Source: Aeromonas veronii bv. veronii (GTDB taxonomy: Bacteria > Pseudomonadota > Gammaproteobacteria > Enterobacterales > Aeromonadaceae). From it: DNA of 64,000 nt. Below, in pieces: positions 44,666 to 55,179 of the stretch (its first letter is position 1; each line of letters opens with the position of its first letter). The stretch is taken from NCBI RefSeq assembly GCF_000820225.1, contig NZ_CDDK01000031.1, positions 232,076 through 296,075 on the forward strand, in the 5' to 3' direction. The notes beneath the pieces were generated by a model that saw nothing but the letters and a program-made list of their open reading frames with translations, made no database searches and was not told where the DNA came from. The translations under genes and the position numbers were made by a program.

Positions 44666-46813
44666 TTACTCTGCAGCAGGCGCTTCTTCAGCGGCCGGAG
44701 CGGCGTCAGCAGCAGGTGCAGCTGCTTCGGTCGGGGCGTTCGCTTCCTTGATGGAGAGACGTACGCGGCCCTGACGGTCCACTTCCAGTACCTTCACCTT
44801 GACTACGTCACCGATGGTCAGGTGGTCAGCCACGTTCTGCACGCGAGCGTCGGTGATCTGGGAGATGTGTACCAGACCATCTTTGCCCGGCAGAATGTTG
44901 ACGAATGCACCGAAATCGGCCAGACGAACAACTTTACCTTCATAGATGCGGTTCACTTCGATCTCGGCAGTGATGGCCTCGATGCGACGGATCGCTTCCA
45001 TGGCGGCTTCGTTGGCCACGGCGGAGATACGAACAGTACCGTCATCATCCAGCTCGATGTTGGTGCCGGTCTCTTCGGTCAGCGCACGGATCACGGAACC
45101 ACCCTTACCGATCACGTCCTTGATCTTCTCAGGATTGATCTTGATGGTGTGGATACGCGGTGCGAAATCGGAGATCTGGGCGCGGGGAGCCTGGATAGCT
45201 TCGTCCATCACTTTCAGGATGTGCAGACGAGCACCACGAGCTTGCTTCAGCGCAATCTCCATGATCTCTTTGGTGATGCCTTCGATCTTGATGTCCATCT
45301 GCAGCGCGGTCACACCTTCGGTGGTACCGGCTACTTTGAAGTCCATGTCGCCCAGATGATCTTCGTCACCCAGAATGTCTGACAGCACGACGAAACCTTC
45401 TTCTTCCTTCACCAGACCCATGGCGATACCGGCAACGGAGGCCTTGATCGGCACACCGGCATCCATCAGCGCCAGAGAGGAACCACAGACAGACGCCATG
45501 GAGGAGGAGCCGTTGGATTCGGTGATTTCAGAGACCACGCGCACCACGTACGGGAACTCGGCGGCGCTCGGCATCACGGCAGCAACGCCGCGCTTGGCCA
45601 GACGGCCGTGACCAATTTCACGACGCTTCGGGCTACCCATCATGCCGGTCTCACCGACACAGTATGGCGGGAAGTTGTAGTGCAGCATGAAGCGATCGGC
45701 ACGGTTGCCGGTCAGCTCGTCGATGTTCTGGGCATCACGCTCGGTACCCAGAGTGGCGACCACGATGGCCTGAGTTTCACCACGGGTGAACAGGGCAGAG
45801 CCGTGAGCACGGGGCAGAATACCGGTACCTACGCTCAGGGCGCGGATCATTTCCGGATCGCGACCATCGATACGCGGCTCACCACGTACTACGCGACCAC
45901 GAACGATGCGGCTTTCCAGGCTGTGGAACTCTTCGCCGATCTTCTTGGCATCTTCTTCCACGCCGGAAGCGATAACTTGCTCAACCACACGACCCTTGAT
46001 GGCCGCGATGGTTTCGTAACGAACTGCCTTCTCGGTGATGCGGTAGGCTTCACCCAGTTCGGCGCTCGCCAGCTCGGCAACCTTGGCTTTCAGCGCTTCG
46101 TTGACGGCAGGCGGAGTCCAGTCCCACGGCTTGGTGCCGACGGCAGCGGCAAACTCGTTGATCGCATTGATCACGGTCTGCATCTGCTCGTGACCGTATA
46201 CCACGGCGCCCAGCATCACTTCTTCGGAAAGGATGGCCGCTTCGGACTCAACCATCAGCACGGCATTGGCAGTACCGGCAACTACCAGATCCAGATCGCT
46301 CTGCGGCAGTTCGGTGGTGGTCGGGTTCAGCACATACTGACCATTCATGTAACCAACGCGAGCAGCACCGATCGGGCCGCCAAACGGGATACCGGAGATG
46401 GCCAGTGCAGCAGAGGCACCGATCATGGCAACGATGTCGGGGGATACGGCCGGATTCACGGACATTACGGTCGCAACGACCTGAACCTCATTGAGGAAGC
46501 CTTCCGGGAACAGCGGACGAATAGGACGGTCGATCAGACGGGAGATGAGGGTCTCGCCTTCGCTCGGACGGCCTTCACGACGGAAGAAACCACCCGGGAT
46601 ACGACCAGCAGCATAGGTACGCTCCTGGTAGTTGACGGTCAGCGGGAAGAAATCACGGCCGTGATCGGCCTCTTTCTTGCCGACGACGGTCACAAATACG
46701 CAGGTATCGTCCATGCTGACCATAACGGCCGCAGTGGCTTGACGGGCCATCACACCGGTTTCCAGAGTGACGGTGTGTTGACCGTACTGGAATGACTTTA
46801 CAATAGGATTCAC
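44666..46813 (-). CDS. pnp: Polynucleotide phosphorylase
   Basis: A 3'-5' exoribonuclease of 715 residues that also adds nucleotides to RNA and is part of the degradosome. Two RNase PH-like domains (about 1-215 and 310-545) are followed by a KH domain (about 553-615, [19 protein letters not shown]) and an S1 domain (about 620-690, [18 protein letters not shown]). The last 25 residues are rich in Ala, Pro and Glu. I use the GTG at 46813 ([12 protein letters not shown]), with AAGGA eight bases upstream, colinear with the E. coli protein. It is downstream of rpsO, as in E. coli, where its leader is cut by RNase III and autoregulated. Confidence 0.96.
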   Translation of the reverse strand: MNPIVKSFQYGQHTVTLETGVMARQATAAVMVSMDDTCVFVTVVGKKEADHGRDFFPLTVNYQERTYAAGRIPGGFFRREGRPSEGETLISRLIDRPIRPLFPEGFLNEVQVVATVMSVNPAVSPDIVAMIGASAALAISGIPFGGPIGAARVGYMNGQYVLNPTTTELPQSDLDLVVAGTANAVLMVESEAAILSEEVMLGAVVYGHEQMQTVINAINEFAAAVGTKPWDWTPPAVNEALKAKVAELASAELGEAYRITEKAVRYETIAAIKGRVVEQVIASGVEEDAKKIGEEFHSLESRIVRGRVVRGEPRIDGRDPEMIRALSVGTGILPRAHGSALFTRGETQAIVVATLGTERDAQNIDELTGNRADRFMLHYNFPPYCVGETGMMGSPKRREIGHGRLAKRGVAAVMPSAAEFPYVVRVVSEITESNGSSSMASVCGSSLALMDAGVPIKASVAGIAMGLVKEEEGFVVLSDILGDEDHLGDMDFKVAGTTEGVTALQMDIKIEGITKEIMEIALKQARGARLHILKVMDEAIQAPRAQISDFAPRIHTIKINPEKIKDVIGKGGSVIRALTEETGTNIELDDDGTVRISAVANEAAMEAIRRIEAITAEIEVNRIYEGKVVRLADFGAFVNILPGKDGLVHISQITDARVQNVADHLTIGDVVKVKVLEVDRQGRVRLSIKEANAPTEAAAPAADAAPAAEEAPAAE

Positions 46814-46843
46814 GTGAATTTCCTTTTTACAATTTGGCTCTTT

Positions 46844-46899
46844 AAATTCGCGCACAAGTATACTTGATTCGATGCAAAAGGTAAGCGGCGACGCGAATT
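46844..46899 (-). promoter_or_regulatory. pnp leader with inverted repeat and -10-like element
   Basis: Arms AATTCGCG (46845-46852) and CGCGAATT (46892-46899) flank a TATACT hexamer (minus strand, 46857-46862). The repeat could fold in the rpsO-pnp read-through transcript as a processing stem, and the hexamer could be a pnp promoter -10 element with a weak -35. By-eye assignment. Confidence 0.4.
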
Positions 46900-46931
46900 C
46901 TGTGAGGCAGGCAACGGCTTGAAGAGCAATA

Positions 46932-46961
46932 AAAAAGGGGAACCTGACGGTTCCCCTTTTT
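46932..46961 (-). terminator. Terminator between rpsO and pnp
   Basis: The stem AAAAAGGGGAACC / GGTTCCCCTTTTT with a 4-base loop is followed by a T-run on the minus strand, 20 bases past rpsO. As in E. coli it should be partly read through into pnp. Confidence 0.9.
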
Positions 46962-46980
46962 CGCGAAATCTGATGGTCGA

Positions 46981-47250
46981 TTAACGACGCAGACCCAGCT
47001 TGGCGATCAGAGCAGCATAACGCTCGGAATCTTTACGCTTCAGGTAGTCCAGCAGCTTACGACGCTGGGAAACCATGCGCAGCAGACCGCGACGACCGTG
47101 GTGGTCCTTGGAGTGCTCTTTGAAGTGACCTTGCAGATGGTTGATCTGGGCAGTCAGCAGGGCAACTTGCACTTCGGGGGAACCGGTGTCGTTGGCGCAA
47201 CGAGCGTTGTCAGCAACGATTTGAGCTTTGATCTCAGCATTTAGAGACAT
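46981..47250 (-). CDS. rpsO: 30S ribosomal protein S15
   Basis: A protein of 89 residues, the exact family length. It has [27 protein letters not shown] in parts and [21 protein letters not shown], the rRNA-binding signature. S15 is a primary binder of 16S rRNA in the central domain of the small subunit and represses its own translation in many bacteria. The order truB, rpsO, pnp is the conserved one. The start ATG has GGAG upstream. Confidence 0.98.
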   Translation of the reverse strand: MSLNAEIKAQIVADNARCANDTGSPEVQVALLTAQINHLQGHFKEHSKDHHGRRGLLRMVSQRRKLLDYLKRKDSERYAALIAKLGLRR

Positions 47251-47394
47251 GGTAATACTCCAGTAGAGTGTTTAAAGGTTCACAGCCAATCTCTAATTCA
47301 GCCGTGAAATGAGGGCGGTATCATAATCGTCCCCGCCCCTTTTCGCAACGATAAAGAGGCGAAACGGGAAAGACGTGCTGATATCGCCTGAGGA

Positions 47395-48345
47395 TCACTC
47401 CTCGTCGTGATAACGCACCAGTCGCTTGGGGGCGACGCGGCCATCATCATCAATCTCGCCAACCCCGATGAACTCGCGCTCCGGGCCGACCGTCATGCGA
47501 ACCTGACCGCTTTGCGGCGCACCCGCCACCTGCACGGCCTGGCCCTGATTCACATAGGCAGCCACAACCGCCAGCATGTTCACTTCGGGCAAGCTTGCTA
47601 CGGCGGTATCCATCGGCAGCAACAGCGGATCCAGCTGCTCGCGCGGCGGGATGCTCTCGGCCTTGGCCTGCTCGAAGATGCACTCGAGTTGCTCCAGAGT
47701 CAGCATCCGCTCGTACGGATAGCTGGCCACCTGGGTACGACGCAACTGGGTCACGTGGGCGCCACAACCCAGCACTTCACCCAGATCATCCACCAGAGAG
47801 CGGATGTAGGTGCCCTTGCTGCAGTGCACTTCAAGGCGCACCTCATCACCTTCAAAGCTCAGCAGTTTGAGCTCGAATACGGTGATGGGACGGGCTTCAC
47901 GCTCGATCTCGATGCCTTCGCGAGCATATTCGTAGAGCGGACGGCCGTTGTGCTTGAGCGCGGAGTACATGGACGGCACCTGCATGATGGGGCCGCGGAA
48001 CTGGTCCAGCGCCTCGATCAGGGTACCGACAGCCACGTTCACCGGACGGGTGGAGACCACCTCACCATCGGAGTCGCTGGTGTTGGTGCGCTCGCCCAGT
48101 TTGGCGGTCACCTCATAGCGCTTGTCCGCTTCCAGCAAATACTGGGAGAACTTGGTGGCCTCGCCGAGGCAGATCGGCAGCATGCCGGTCGCCAGCGGAT
48201 CCAGTGCGCCGGTGTGACCGGCCTTGGCGGCGTTGTAGATGCGCTTGACCTTCTGCAACACATCGTTGGAGGTCAGGCCGGTCGGCTTGTCCAGCAGCAG
48301 AATGCCGTGCACATCACGGCCCTTGAAACGACGTCTTCGGGTCAT
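47395..48345 (-). CDS. truB: tRNA pseudouridine(55) synthase TruB
   Basis: An enzyme of 316 residues that makes pseudouridine 55 in the T-loop of tRNAs. The catalytic Asp is in [15 protein letters not shown], and the [25 protein letters not shown] and [10 protein letters not shown] motifs are present, followed by a C-terminal PUA domain (about 250-310). I start it at [14 protein letters not shown] (48345), two bases after the rbfA stop. The longer frame has no support. It is transcribed with rbfA. Confidence 0.96.
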   Translation of the reverse strand: MTRRRRFKGRDVHGILLLDKPTGLTSNDVLQKVKRIYNAAKAGHTGALDPLATGMLPICLGEATKFSQYLLEADKRYEVTAKLGERTNTSDSDGEVVSTRPVNVAVGTLIEALDQFRGPIMQVPSMYSALKHNGRPLYEYAREGIEIEREARPITVFELKLLSFEGDEVRLEVHCSKGTYIRSLVDDLGEVLGCGAHVTQLRRTQVASYPYERMLTLEQLECIFEQAKAESIPPREQLDPLLLPMDTAVASLPEVNMLAVVAAYVNQGQAVQVAGAPQSGQVRMTVGPEREFIGVGEIDDDGRVAPKRLVRYHDEE

Positions 48346-48346
48346 C

Positions 48347-48784
48347 TCAGGCTTTATCCTCAGTCGTGTCATCCGGTGCGGATTCAGCTTCTTCGTCACG
48401 GCCGGATTCGGCCATGCGACGCTTGTCTTCACGCACAGTGTTGGTCACCAGGTTGGAGAGACGCATCCCCTCGACCAGGGTCTGGTCGTAGTAGAAACGC
48501 AGCTCGGGCACCACGCGCAGACGCATGGCACTGCCCAGCAGACTACGGATATATCCGGCTGCTTCGGTCAGACCCTGCAAGCCTTCCTTGATGCGCTCAG
48601 CATCATTTTCCAGCTGCAAGAAGGTGACGTAAATCTTGGCATAGTTGAGGTCACGGGACACTTCCACATCGGAAACAGTCACCATGCCGATGCGCGGGTC
48701 TTTCACCTCGCGCTGCAGGATCAGCGCGATTTCACGCTGGATCTGCTGTCCGACCCGACGGGTCCGGCTGAATTCTCTGGCCAT
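48347..48784 (-). CDS. rbfA: Ribosome-binding factor A
   Basis: A protein of 145 residues with a KH-like fold (about 1-110): [50 protein letters not shown] in parts, and the [14 protein letters not shown] motif. It helps mature the 5' end of 16S rRNA and is needed for cold adaptation. The last 30 residues are acidic and disordered (Glu, Asp, Ser, Thr), as usual. It lies between infB and truB. Confidence 0.97.
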   Translation of the reverse strand: MAREFSRTRRVGQQIQREIALILQREVKDPRIGMVTVSDVEVSRDLNYAKIYVTFLQLENDAERIKEGLQGLTEAAGYIRSLLGSAMRLRVVPELRFYYDQTLVEGMRLSNLVTNTVREDKRRMAESGRDEEAESAPDDTTEDKA

Positions 48785-48839
48785 ATTCTATCCTGCGATA
48801 AAAGGGGGCCGCGGCCCCCTATTTTGTCTAACTCTCGGC

Positions 48840-51533
48840 TTACAGAGTCCGTTGGATTTCAACAGTCTCGTAAACTTCGATCTGGTCGCCTTCGCGTACG
48901 TCGTTGTAGTTTTTAACCGCGATACCACACTCGTAGCCGTTGCGAACTTCGTTGACGTCATCCTTGAAGCGGCGCAGGGATTCCAGCTCGCCTTCATAGA
49001 TAACCACGTTGTCACGCAGAACGCGGATACGGTTGGAACGCTTGACCACACCTTCGGTAACCATACAACCGGCAACTGCGCCGAACTTCGGAGACTTGAA
49101 GACGCTACGCACTTCAGCCAGACCGATGATTTCCTGACGATACTCAGGGGCCAGCTTGCCGCTCATGGCCTGCTTCACTTCGTCGATCAGGTCATAGATG
49201 ACGGAGTAGTAACGCAGATCCAGGCTCTCGGATTCGATGACCTTGCGCGCAGATGCGTCGGCACGGACGTTGAAACCAACCAGGATGGCACTGGAAGCAG
49301 CAGCCAGGGTCGCGTCGGTTTCGGTGATACCACCTACGCCGGAACCCACGATCTTCACCTTCACTTCGTCGGTGGAGAGTTTGACCAGCGCATCGCAGAT
49401 CGCTTCCACAGAACCTTGTACGTCGGCCTTGATCACCACGTTCACTTCGGACACTTCGCCCTCGGTCATGTTGGCGAACATGTTTTCCAGCTTGGCCTTC
49501 TGCTGGCGAGCCAGCTTGACTTCGCGGAACTTGCCCTGACGATAGAGCGCCACTTCACGGGCTTTCTTCTCGTCACGGACAACGGTGGCTTCGTCACCGG
49601 CAGAGGGAACGCCGGACAGACCCAGAATTTCCACCGGCAGGGACGGACCCGCTTCCTTGATCTCGCGACCCAGTTCGTCACGCATGGCGCGAACACGGCC
49701 GTACTCGAGACCACACAGAACGATGTCGCCCTGACGCAGAGTACCTTCTTGTACCAGTACGGTAGCAACCGGACCACGACCTTTATCCAGGAAGGATTCG
49801 ATCACGACGCCGTTGGCCATGCCGTCAACCACCGCTTTCAGCTCCAGTACTTCAGCCTGGATCAGAATGGCTTCCAGCAGGTCGTCGATGCCTTCGCCAG
49901 ACTTGGCGGATACGTGCACGAACTGGCAGTCTCCACCCCAATCTTCGGACATGACGTTGTAACGGGCCAGTTCGGTCTTGACGCGATCCGGATCCGCTTC
50001 AGGCTTGTCGATCTTGTTGACCGCAACAACCAGCGGCACACCGGCAGCCTTGGCGTGCTGGATAGCTTCGATGGTTTGCGGCATCACGCCGTCGTCAGCT
50101 GCAACAACCAGAACAACGATATCGGTCGCCTTGGCACCACGAGCACGCATGGAGGTAAACGCCGCGTGACCCGGAGTATCCAGGAAGGTGATCATGCCAC
50201 TGTCGGTCTGGACGTGGTAAGCACCGATATGCTGGGTAATACCACCGGCTTCGCCAGCAGCAACCTTGGCTTTACGAATGTAGTCGAGCAGCGAGGTCTT
50301 ACCGTGGTCAACGTGACCCATGATGGTAACGACCGGTGCGCGCGGCTTGGCTTCGGAGGTCTCGTCACGATCGGACAGTACCGCCTCTTCCAGCTCGTTC
50401 TCACGACGCAGCACAACCTTGTGACCCATCTCCTCGGCGACCAGCTGAGCGGTCTCCTGGTCGATCACCTGGTTGATGGTGGCCATGGCACCCATCTTCA
50501 TCATCACCTTGATGACTTCCACGCCCTTGACGGCCATCTTGTTGGCCAGCTCGGCCACAGTGATGGTCTCGCCGATGACGACATCGCGGTTCACCACGGC
50601 AGCCGGCTTGTTGAAGCCGTGCTTCATGGCGTTCGGCATGGCAACCTTGCCGCGCTTGCCTTTACGGGCACGCGGGTTGCGAGAGTCGCGATCATCTTCA
50701 CGACGACCGGCTTTCTTCGGTGCCTTGGCAGCTGCGGCAGTGCGGCGGCTGGTCTCTTCTTTCCGATCCAACTCGTCTTCTGCGGCTTGCGCATGCTTGT
50801 TGGTGGTCAGATGGTAGTCGCTGCTCTCTTTGGCGCGAGCGGCCTCTTCTTCAGCCCAGCGGGCTGCGTTCTGTTCCGCCATGAGACGAGCCTCTTCGGC
50901 TTTCTTCGCGGCGAGTTCTTCAGCTTTTTTCAAAGCTGTTTGTTCCTGTTGGCGCTTCAGTTCTTCTGCTTCGCGCTTGGCCATCTTTTCTGCCTCTTGC
51001 TGAGCTGTGCTACTGGCTGCTTTGGCGGGCTGTGAAGCCTGTCGAGCCTTTGATTGTGCCTCGATCCGCGCCTTTTCCTCAGCTTCACGACGAGCTTGCT
51101 CAGCCTCACGGCGAGCCTTCTCTTCAGCTTCGAGGCGAGCCTTCTCTTCGGCCTCGCGACGAGCTTTTTCTTCTGCTTCCAAACGCGCTGTTTCCTCGGC
51201 TTCCGCCTGACGCTGTTCATCTTCCAGCGCCGAGCGTCTTACATAGGTGCGAGACTTGCGCACTTCTACCTGCACTTCCTTGTTCTTGCCGCCAGTCCCC
51301 TGAACACTGATGGTGCTCTTGGTCTTGCGTTGCAAGGTCATGCGGGCAGGAGCGGCGACCTCGTCACCTCCATGCTGTTTCTTCAGGTGTGTCAGCAGAG
51401 CCTGTTTCTCAGACTCGCTGACCATGTCGTCGGCCTTGCTCTTGCTGATACCGGCATCGACAAACTGCTGGAGAAGACGATCAACCGGTGTGTCGATGTC
51501 AGTGGCAAGTTGTTTGACTGATACTTCTGCCAT
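48840..51533 (-). CDS. infB: Translation initiation factor IF-2
   Basis: A GTPase of 897 residues that brings initiator tRNA to the ribosome. IF2_N domains lie at residues 1-55 and again near 310-390 ([21 protein letters not shown]). Between them is a long charged coiled region (about 90-240) built of [12 protein letters not shown] repeats. The G domain has [20 protein letters not shown] and NKIDKP. Domains II to IV follow to the end. The initiator tRNA gene lies upstream in the same transcription block. A second internal start, as in E. coli, is possible but not marked. Confidence 0.98.
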   Translation of the reverse strand: MAEVSVKQLATDIDTPVDRLLQQFVDAGISKSKADDMVSESEKQALLTHLKKQHGGDEVAAPARMTLQRKTKSTISVQGTGGKNKEVQVEVRKSRTYVRRSALEDEQRQAEAEETARLEAEEKARREAEEKARLEAEEKARREAEQARREAEEKARIEAQSKARQASQPAKAASSTAQQEAEKMAKREAEELKRQQEQTALKKAEELAAKKAEEARLMAEQNAARWAEEEAARAKESSDYHLTTNKHAQAAEDELDRKEETSRRTAAAAKAPKKAGRREDDRDSRNPRARKGKRGKVAMPNAMKHGFNKPAAVVNRDVVIGETITVAELANKMAVKGVEVIKVMMKMGAMATINQVIDQETAQLVAEEMGHKVVLRRENELEEAVLSDRDETSEAKPRAPVVTIMGHVDHGKTSLLDYIRKAKVAAGEAGGITQHIGAYHVQTDSGMITFLDTPGHAAFTSMRARGAKATDIVVLVVAADDGVMPQTIEAIQHAKAAGVPLVVAVNKIDKPEADPDRVKTELARYNVMSEDWGGDCQFVHVSAKSGEGIDDLLEAILIQAEVLELKAVVDGMANGVVIESFLDKGRGPVATVLVQEGTLRQGDIVLCGLEYGRVRAMRDELGREIKEAGPSLPVEILGLSGVPSAGDEATVVRDEKKAREVALYRQGKFREVKLARQQKAKLENMFANMTEGEVSEVNVVIKADVQGSVEAICDALVKLSTDEVKVKIVGSGVGGITETDATLAAASSAILVGFNVRADASARKVIESESLDLRYYSVIYDLIDEVKQAMSGKLAPEYRQEIIGLAEVRSVFKSPKFGAVAGCMVTEGVVKRSNRIRVLRDNVVIYEGELESLRRFKDDVNEVRNGYECGIAVKNYNDVREGDQIEVYETVEIQRTL
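51066..51208 (-). repeat. 24-bp tandem repeats in infB linker region
   Basis: Imperfect 24-base units encode the eight-residue motif EEKARxEA about six times ([24 protein letters not shown] and similar). The repeat forms a charged single helix in IF-2 and is prone to length change between strains. Confidence 0.8.
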
Positions 51534-51553
51534 TCATTTTCCTCCGTTTGATC

Positions 51554-53056
51554 TTACTCGGACTGCTCTTCTCCGAACCAACAGATATTGCGAGCAGCCA
51601 TAATGAGCTCACCTGCCTTCTCGGCAGTCAGCCCTTCAATATCAGCAAGGTCATCGATACCTTGCTCAGCCAAATCTTCCAGGGTGCCCACGCCACGGCC
51701 CGCCAGAGCGTAAGCCAGTTCGCGGCTCAGACCGTTCAGATTGAGCAGCTCTTCGGACGGCTCAACGCCATCGAAAGACTCTTCTTTGGCCAGTGCCTTG
51801 GTAGTCAGGGCATCTTTCGCGCGCTTGCGCAGCTCTTCGACCATGTCTTCATCCAGACCGTCGATAGCCAGCAGCTCGTTGACCGGTACAAAGGCGATCT
51901 CTTCCAGGGTAGAGAAGCCCTCTTCCATCAGCAGACCGGCGAAATCGTCGTCGATGTCCAGGGTGCTGGTGAACAGGTTCATGATGCGGTCGTTTTCGGC
52001 CTGGTGCTTGGCACGCATGTCCTCAACGGTCATCACGTTCAGCTCCCAACCGGTCAGCTGGGAGGCCAGACGCACGTTCTGACCATTGCGACCGATGGCC
52101 TGAGCCAGGTTGGCAGCTTCCACGGCGATATCCATGGTGTGGTTGTCTTCATCAACGATGATGGAGGCCACATCGGCAGGTGCCATGGCATTGATCACGT
52201 ACTGGGCCGGGTTGTCATCGTACAGTACGATGTCGGCACGCTCACCGCTCAGCTCGGCGGAGACAGCTTGCACACGGGCACCACGCATACCGATACAGGC
52301 ACCGATCGGGTCGATACGACGATCGTTGGTCTTCACCGCGATCTTGGCGCGGGAACCCGGATCACGGGCTGCGCCCATGATTTCGATCATCTCTTCACCG
52401 ATCTCCGGTACTTCGATACGGAACAGCTCTTTCAGGAAGTCCGGGCTGGAACGGCTGACAAACAGCTGGGAACCACGGGCTTCCGGGCGTACTGCGTAGA
52501 GCAGGCCACGGACACGGTCGCCCGGGCGGAAGGTTTCACGCGGCAGCATGTCATCACGGAAGATCACGGCTTCAGCATTGCTGCCCAGATCCAGGATGAC
52601 GTTGTCGCGGTTGCTCTTCTTGACCACACCACTGATGATGGTGCCTTCTTTATCTTTAAACTGATCAACTACTTGTGAACGCTCGGCTTCGCGCACTTTC
52701 TGCACGATAACCTGCTTGGCGGTCTGGGTAGTGATACGGTCGAAGGTCACAGAGTCGATCTGGTCTTCAACATACTCACCGATCTGGATTTCCGGCTGAT
52801 CGATCTGCGCCGCTTCCAGGGTGATTTCCGCGTAGGGGTTCTCCATCGCGGCTTGATCCGCAATGACTACCCAGCGGCGATAAGTGTCGTAGTCACCGGT
52901 CTTGCGATCGATTTCGACCCGAACTTCAATCTCGCCTTCATATTTCTTCTTGGTCGCAGTCGCCAGCGCGGTTTCCAGAGCCTGGAAGATCTTCTCGCGG
53001 GGTACCGCTTTCTCGTTGGATACTGCGTCAACGACCAGCAAAATCTCTTTATTCAT
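51554..53056 (-). CDS. nusA: Transcription termination/antitermination factor NusA
   Basis: A protein of 500 residues that binds RNA polymerase and RNA in pausing, termination and antitermination. Domains in order: N-terminal RNAP-binding part (1-130), S1 (about 135-200, [22 protein letters not shown] in parts), KH1 and KH2 (about 230-345, [37 protein letters not shown]), and two acidic C-terminal repeats (about 360-490, [19 protein letters not shown]). The full-length form with both acidic repeats is typical of gammaproteobacteria. It sits between rimP and infB. Confidence 0.98.
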   Translation of the reverse strand: MNKEILLVVDAVSNEKAVPREKIFQALETALATATKKKYEGEIEVRVEIDRKTGDYDTYRRWVVIADQAAMENPYAEITLEAAQIDQPEIQIGEYVEDQIDSVTFDRITTQTAKQVIVQKVREAERSQVVDQFKDKEGTIISGVVKKSNRDNVILDLGSNAEAVIFRDDMLPRETFRPGDRVRGLLYAVRPEARGSQLFVSRSSPDFLKELFRIEVPEIGEEMIEIMGAARDPGSRAKIAVKTNDRRIDPIGACIGMRGARVQAVSAELSGERADIVLYDDNPAQYVINAMAPADVASIIVDEDNHTMDIAVEAANLAQAIGRNGQNVRLASQLTGWELNVMTVEDMRAKHQAENDRIMNLFTSTLDIDDDFAGLLMEEGFSTLEEIAFVPVNELLAIDGLDEDMVEELRKRAKDALTTKALAKEESFDGVEPSEELLNLNGLSRELAYALAGRGVGTLEDLAEQGIDDLADIEGLTAEKAGELIMAARNICWFGEEQSE

Positions 53057-53070
53057 ATCCGATAGCCTCG

Positions 53071-53529
53071 TTAACCAAAGTTCGGCACTATGTTCGCTTT
53101 TTGGATATTGGTGAAAGCCAACACGTCGTCCTTACCATCTACTGCCAGGGTGATCATGTCGCCTTGCACAGCTTTGATTACGCCTTTGAACTTGCGGCGG
53201 TTGTTTGTTGCCATCCGAAGCGTTACCGCCGCCTCTTGGCCAACGTATTTTTCGAAATGGGCAACCTTGAACAGGGGACGATCCAGGCCTGGGGAGGACA
53301 CCTCGAGGTAGTACTCCTCGGTGATGGGATCTTCGACGTCCATGATGGCGCCAACCTGATGGCTGACCTCAGCACAGTTCTCGACAGTCACACCCTGCTC
53401 GCCGTCGATATAGACACGCAAGGTGGAGTGTTTACCCGCACGGATAAACTCAATACCCCAAAGTTCAAAACCCAAGGCAACGACCGGAGCCTCGAGCAGA
53501 TCGGTCAAACGTTGTTCCAACGTAGCCAA
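53071..53529 (-). CDS. rimP: Ribosome maturation factor RimP (TTG start)
   Basis: A protein of 152 residues that assists 30S assembly. I start it at the TTG at 53529 ([16 protein letters not shown]), because GGAGG lies six bases upstream; the GTG two codons before would touch the ribosome binding site. Family motifs are [45 protein letters not shown] in parts and [11 protein letters not shown]. It opens the rimP-nusA-infB operon behind metY. Confidence 0.96.
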   Translation of the reverse strand: MATLEQRLTDLLEAPVVALGFELWGIEFIRAGKHSTLRVYIDGEQGVTVENCAEVSHQVGAIMDVEDPITEEYYLEVSSPGLDRPLFKVAHFEKYVGQEAAVTLRMATNNRRKFKGVIKAVQGDMITLAVDGKDDVLAFTNIQKANIVPNFG

Positions 53530-53600
53530 AGTCACCCTCCGAAAAACAAAAAAAGGGCATAAAGCCCAGATAGATATCGATTCAGAGTAAATTGCACATA

Positions 53601-53630
53601 ACAAAAAGCCCCGATGTCAAATCGGGGCTT
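53601..53630 (-). terminator. Terminator after initiator tRNA gene
   Basis: The perfect stem AAGCCCCGAT / ATCGGGGCTT with a 5-base loop is followed by TTTTTGT on the minus strand. It lies between metY and rimP, so rimP expression depends on read-through or on another promoter downstream. Confidence 0.9.
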
Positions 53631-53695
53631 GGCGCTTTACCCTGATTGTCGCCTCGCAGCGACCGCCTTCCTGAGCGTAGGAAATGCGTGAAATT

Positions 53696-53772
<77 letters not shown>

Positions 53773-53788
53773 TCCGAAATCGTGCGAG

Positions 53789-53817
53789 ATTATAGCCACT
53801 TCACTCTCTCGATACAA
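53789..53817 (-). promoter_or_regulatory. Promoter of metY
   Basis: On the minus strand TTGTAT (53812-53817), 17 bases, TATAAT (53789-53794), a near-consensus sigma-70 promoter. It lies 16 bases upstream of the mature tRNA. Confidence 0.85.
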
Positions 53818-53864
53818 GACTGACTGGCTATAATACACTCGGCTTCCCGAGCTCACTGCTTAAT

Positions 53865-53949
53865 TGGTGCCGTGGGCGGGACTCGAACCCGCACACCCTA
53901 GAGCACTACCCCCTCAAGATAGCGTGTCTACCAATTCCACCACCACGGC
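53865..53949 (-). tRNA. leuU: tRNA-Leu (anticodon GAG)
   Basis: A class II tRNA of 82 bases plus CCA with a long variable arm (GCTCTAGGGTGT region). The acceptor pair is GCCGTGG / CCACGGC, and the anticodon loop CTTGAGG gives GAG, reading CUC and CUU. It follows secG directly, the arrangement of secG-leuU in E. coli, and is probably processed from the secG transcript. Confidence 0.95.
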
Positions 53950-53956
53950 AAAACTC

Positions 53957-54283
53957 TTACTCGGGAACGTCAGTATCTTTCTTCACTGGCGCTTTGGTCT
54001 GCTCAACCTGTTGGGTTTGTTGCAGATTTTCCCACTCACTACCCTGCTTGACCTTGTTGCTGGACATAGATCCGAGCACCAAGCTGATAACGAAAAACAG
54101 AGTAGCCAAAATTGCTGTTGTTCGGGTCAGGAAACTGCCTGAACCACCGGAGCCGAATACTGTGTTCGATGCCCCTGCGCCGAAGGAGGCGCCCATATCA
54201 GCCCCTTTACCTTGCTGAATCATCACCAGACCAATCAGAGCCAGTGAAACCAGCAGATAAACGACTAAAAGAATCTCGTACAT
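53957..54283 (-). CDS. secG: Preprotein translocase subunit SecG
   Basis: An inner-membrane protein of 108 residues with two membrane segments (about 1-22 and 50-72) joined by a Gly-rich cytoplasmic loop (QQGKGADMGASFGAGASNT). This loop is the family signature. SecG joins SecY and SecE in the export channel. The C-terminal 30 residues are polar and variable. The start is immediately adjacent to the tpiA stop. Confidence 0.96.
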   Translation of the reverse strand: MYEILLVVYLLVSLALIGLVMIQQGKGADMGASFGAGASNTVFGSGGSGSFLTRTTAILATLFFVISLVLGSMSSNKVKQGSEWENLQQTQQVEQTKAPVKKDTDVPE

Positions 54284-55048
54284 TTAACTTGCACCCTTTG
54301 CCGCTTCAACAATTCCTAAAAACGCATCGCTATCGAGGCTTGCTCCGCCAATCAGTCCGCCATCAATGTCGGGCTGTGCAAACAAATCTCTCGCGTTGCT
54401 CGGCGTTACGCTCCCACCATAGATGATTCTAACTTTCTCACCTATTACCGGAGTATCCTCCGCCAAGCGACCACGTATAAAGGAATGAACCTCTTGTGCC
54501 TGCTCGGGTGTGGCGCATTTACCTGTACCTACAGCCCAAATCGGCTCGTAGGCGATGATAGCATTATCGAAAGCCATCGCGCCATTTTTCTCTATGACGA
54601 TATCCAGCTCTTCAGCGATCACCTCGAAGGCTCTTCTCGCCTGCCTCGCCGCGCCTGATTCACCTAAACAGAGGATGGGGATCAAGCCTGCCGCTCTGGC
54701 TGCCGCAAACTTCTCTGCGACGATAAAACTGGTCTCACCAAAGAGACGCCTACGCTCGGAGTGCCCTACCAATACGTAACGACACCCTGCCTCAACCAGC
54801 ATCTGACACGAGATTTCTCCAGTGTAAGCGCCAGTAGCGTGCTGACTCACATTCTGAGCCCCCAACTTTATTACTTTCTGCTCGTTGAGCAGTGAAGCGG
54901 TAAAGTCGAGATGCACATGGGAAGGACAGAGAACCACATCTACTTTTCCGTCAACGCCCTTCAGGCACTGACTCGTAAACTGCTCTAACTGCGACCTACT
55001 ACCGTGCAACTTCCAGTTGGCTGCTACAAACGGCTTGCGATGTCCCAT
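54284..55048 (-). CDS. tpiA: Triosephosphate isomerase
   Basis: A glycolytic enzyme of 254 residues, started at the ATG at 55048 with AGGGAG upstream. Asn11 and Lys13 (NWKLHG), catalytic His96 (VGHSERRR) and Glu168 (AYEPIWAVGTGK), and the phosphate-binding IIYGGSV motif are all present. The glmM-tpiA-secG order is found in Pseudomonas and other gammaproteobacteria. Its GC content looks lower than that of the flanking genes, with more A/T-ending codons. A second copy elsewhere in the genome cannot be excluded. Confidence 0.95.
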   Translation of the reverse strand: MGHRKPFVAANWKLHGSRSQLEQFTSQCLKGVDGKVDVVLCPSHVHLDFTASLLNEQKVIKLGAQNVSQHATGAYTGEISCQMLVEAGCRYVLVGHSERRRLFGETSFIVAEKFAAARAAGLIPILCLGESGAARQARRAFEVIAEELDIVIEKNGAMAFDNAIIAYEPIWAVGTGKCATPEQAQEVHSFIRGRLAEDTPVIGEKVRIIYGGSVTPSNARDLFAQPDIDGGLIGGASLDSDAFLGIVEAAKGAS

Positions 55049-55144
55049 CGGCAACTCCCTTGCGAAAGCGGGGCTGATAATATCCAGAGGATGCTCAGCT
55101 GACAAGTGCTATTTTTAAATTTTTGAATCGTTTGAACAAGATAC

Positions 55145-55174
55145 AACCAGGGCGGCTAAAAAGCCGCCCTGGTT
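55145..55174. other. Strong hairpin between glmM and tpiA
   Basis: A perfect 13-bp stem, AACCAGGGCGGCT / AGCCGCCCTGGTT, with an AAAA loop, lies just after the glmM stop. No T-run follows on either strand, so it is not a canonical intrinsic terminator. It may stabilise the 3' end of glmM mRNA. Confidence 0.65.
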
Positions 55175-55179
55175 GTTCA

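Noticed and set aside
48645..51035. A 796-codon plus-strand open frame opposite infB and rbfA
   Set aside because: It is a mirror of the strongly coding infB frame in GC-rich DNA; its translation has no recognisable domain, while the minus-strand product is IF-2.
51066..51208. A CRISPR-like repeat array
   Set aside because: The units are contiguous, in frame and code for a charged helix of IF-2; there are no spacers.
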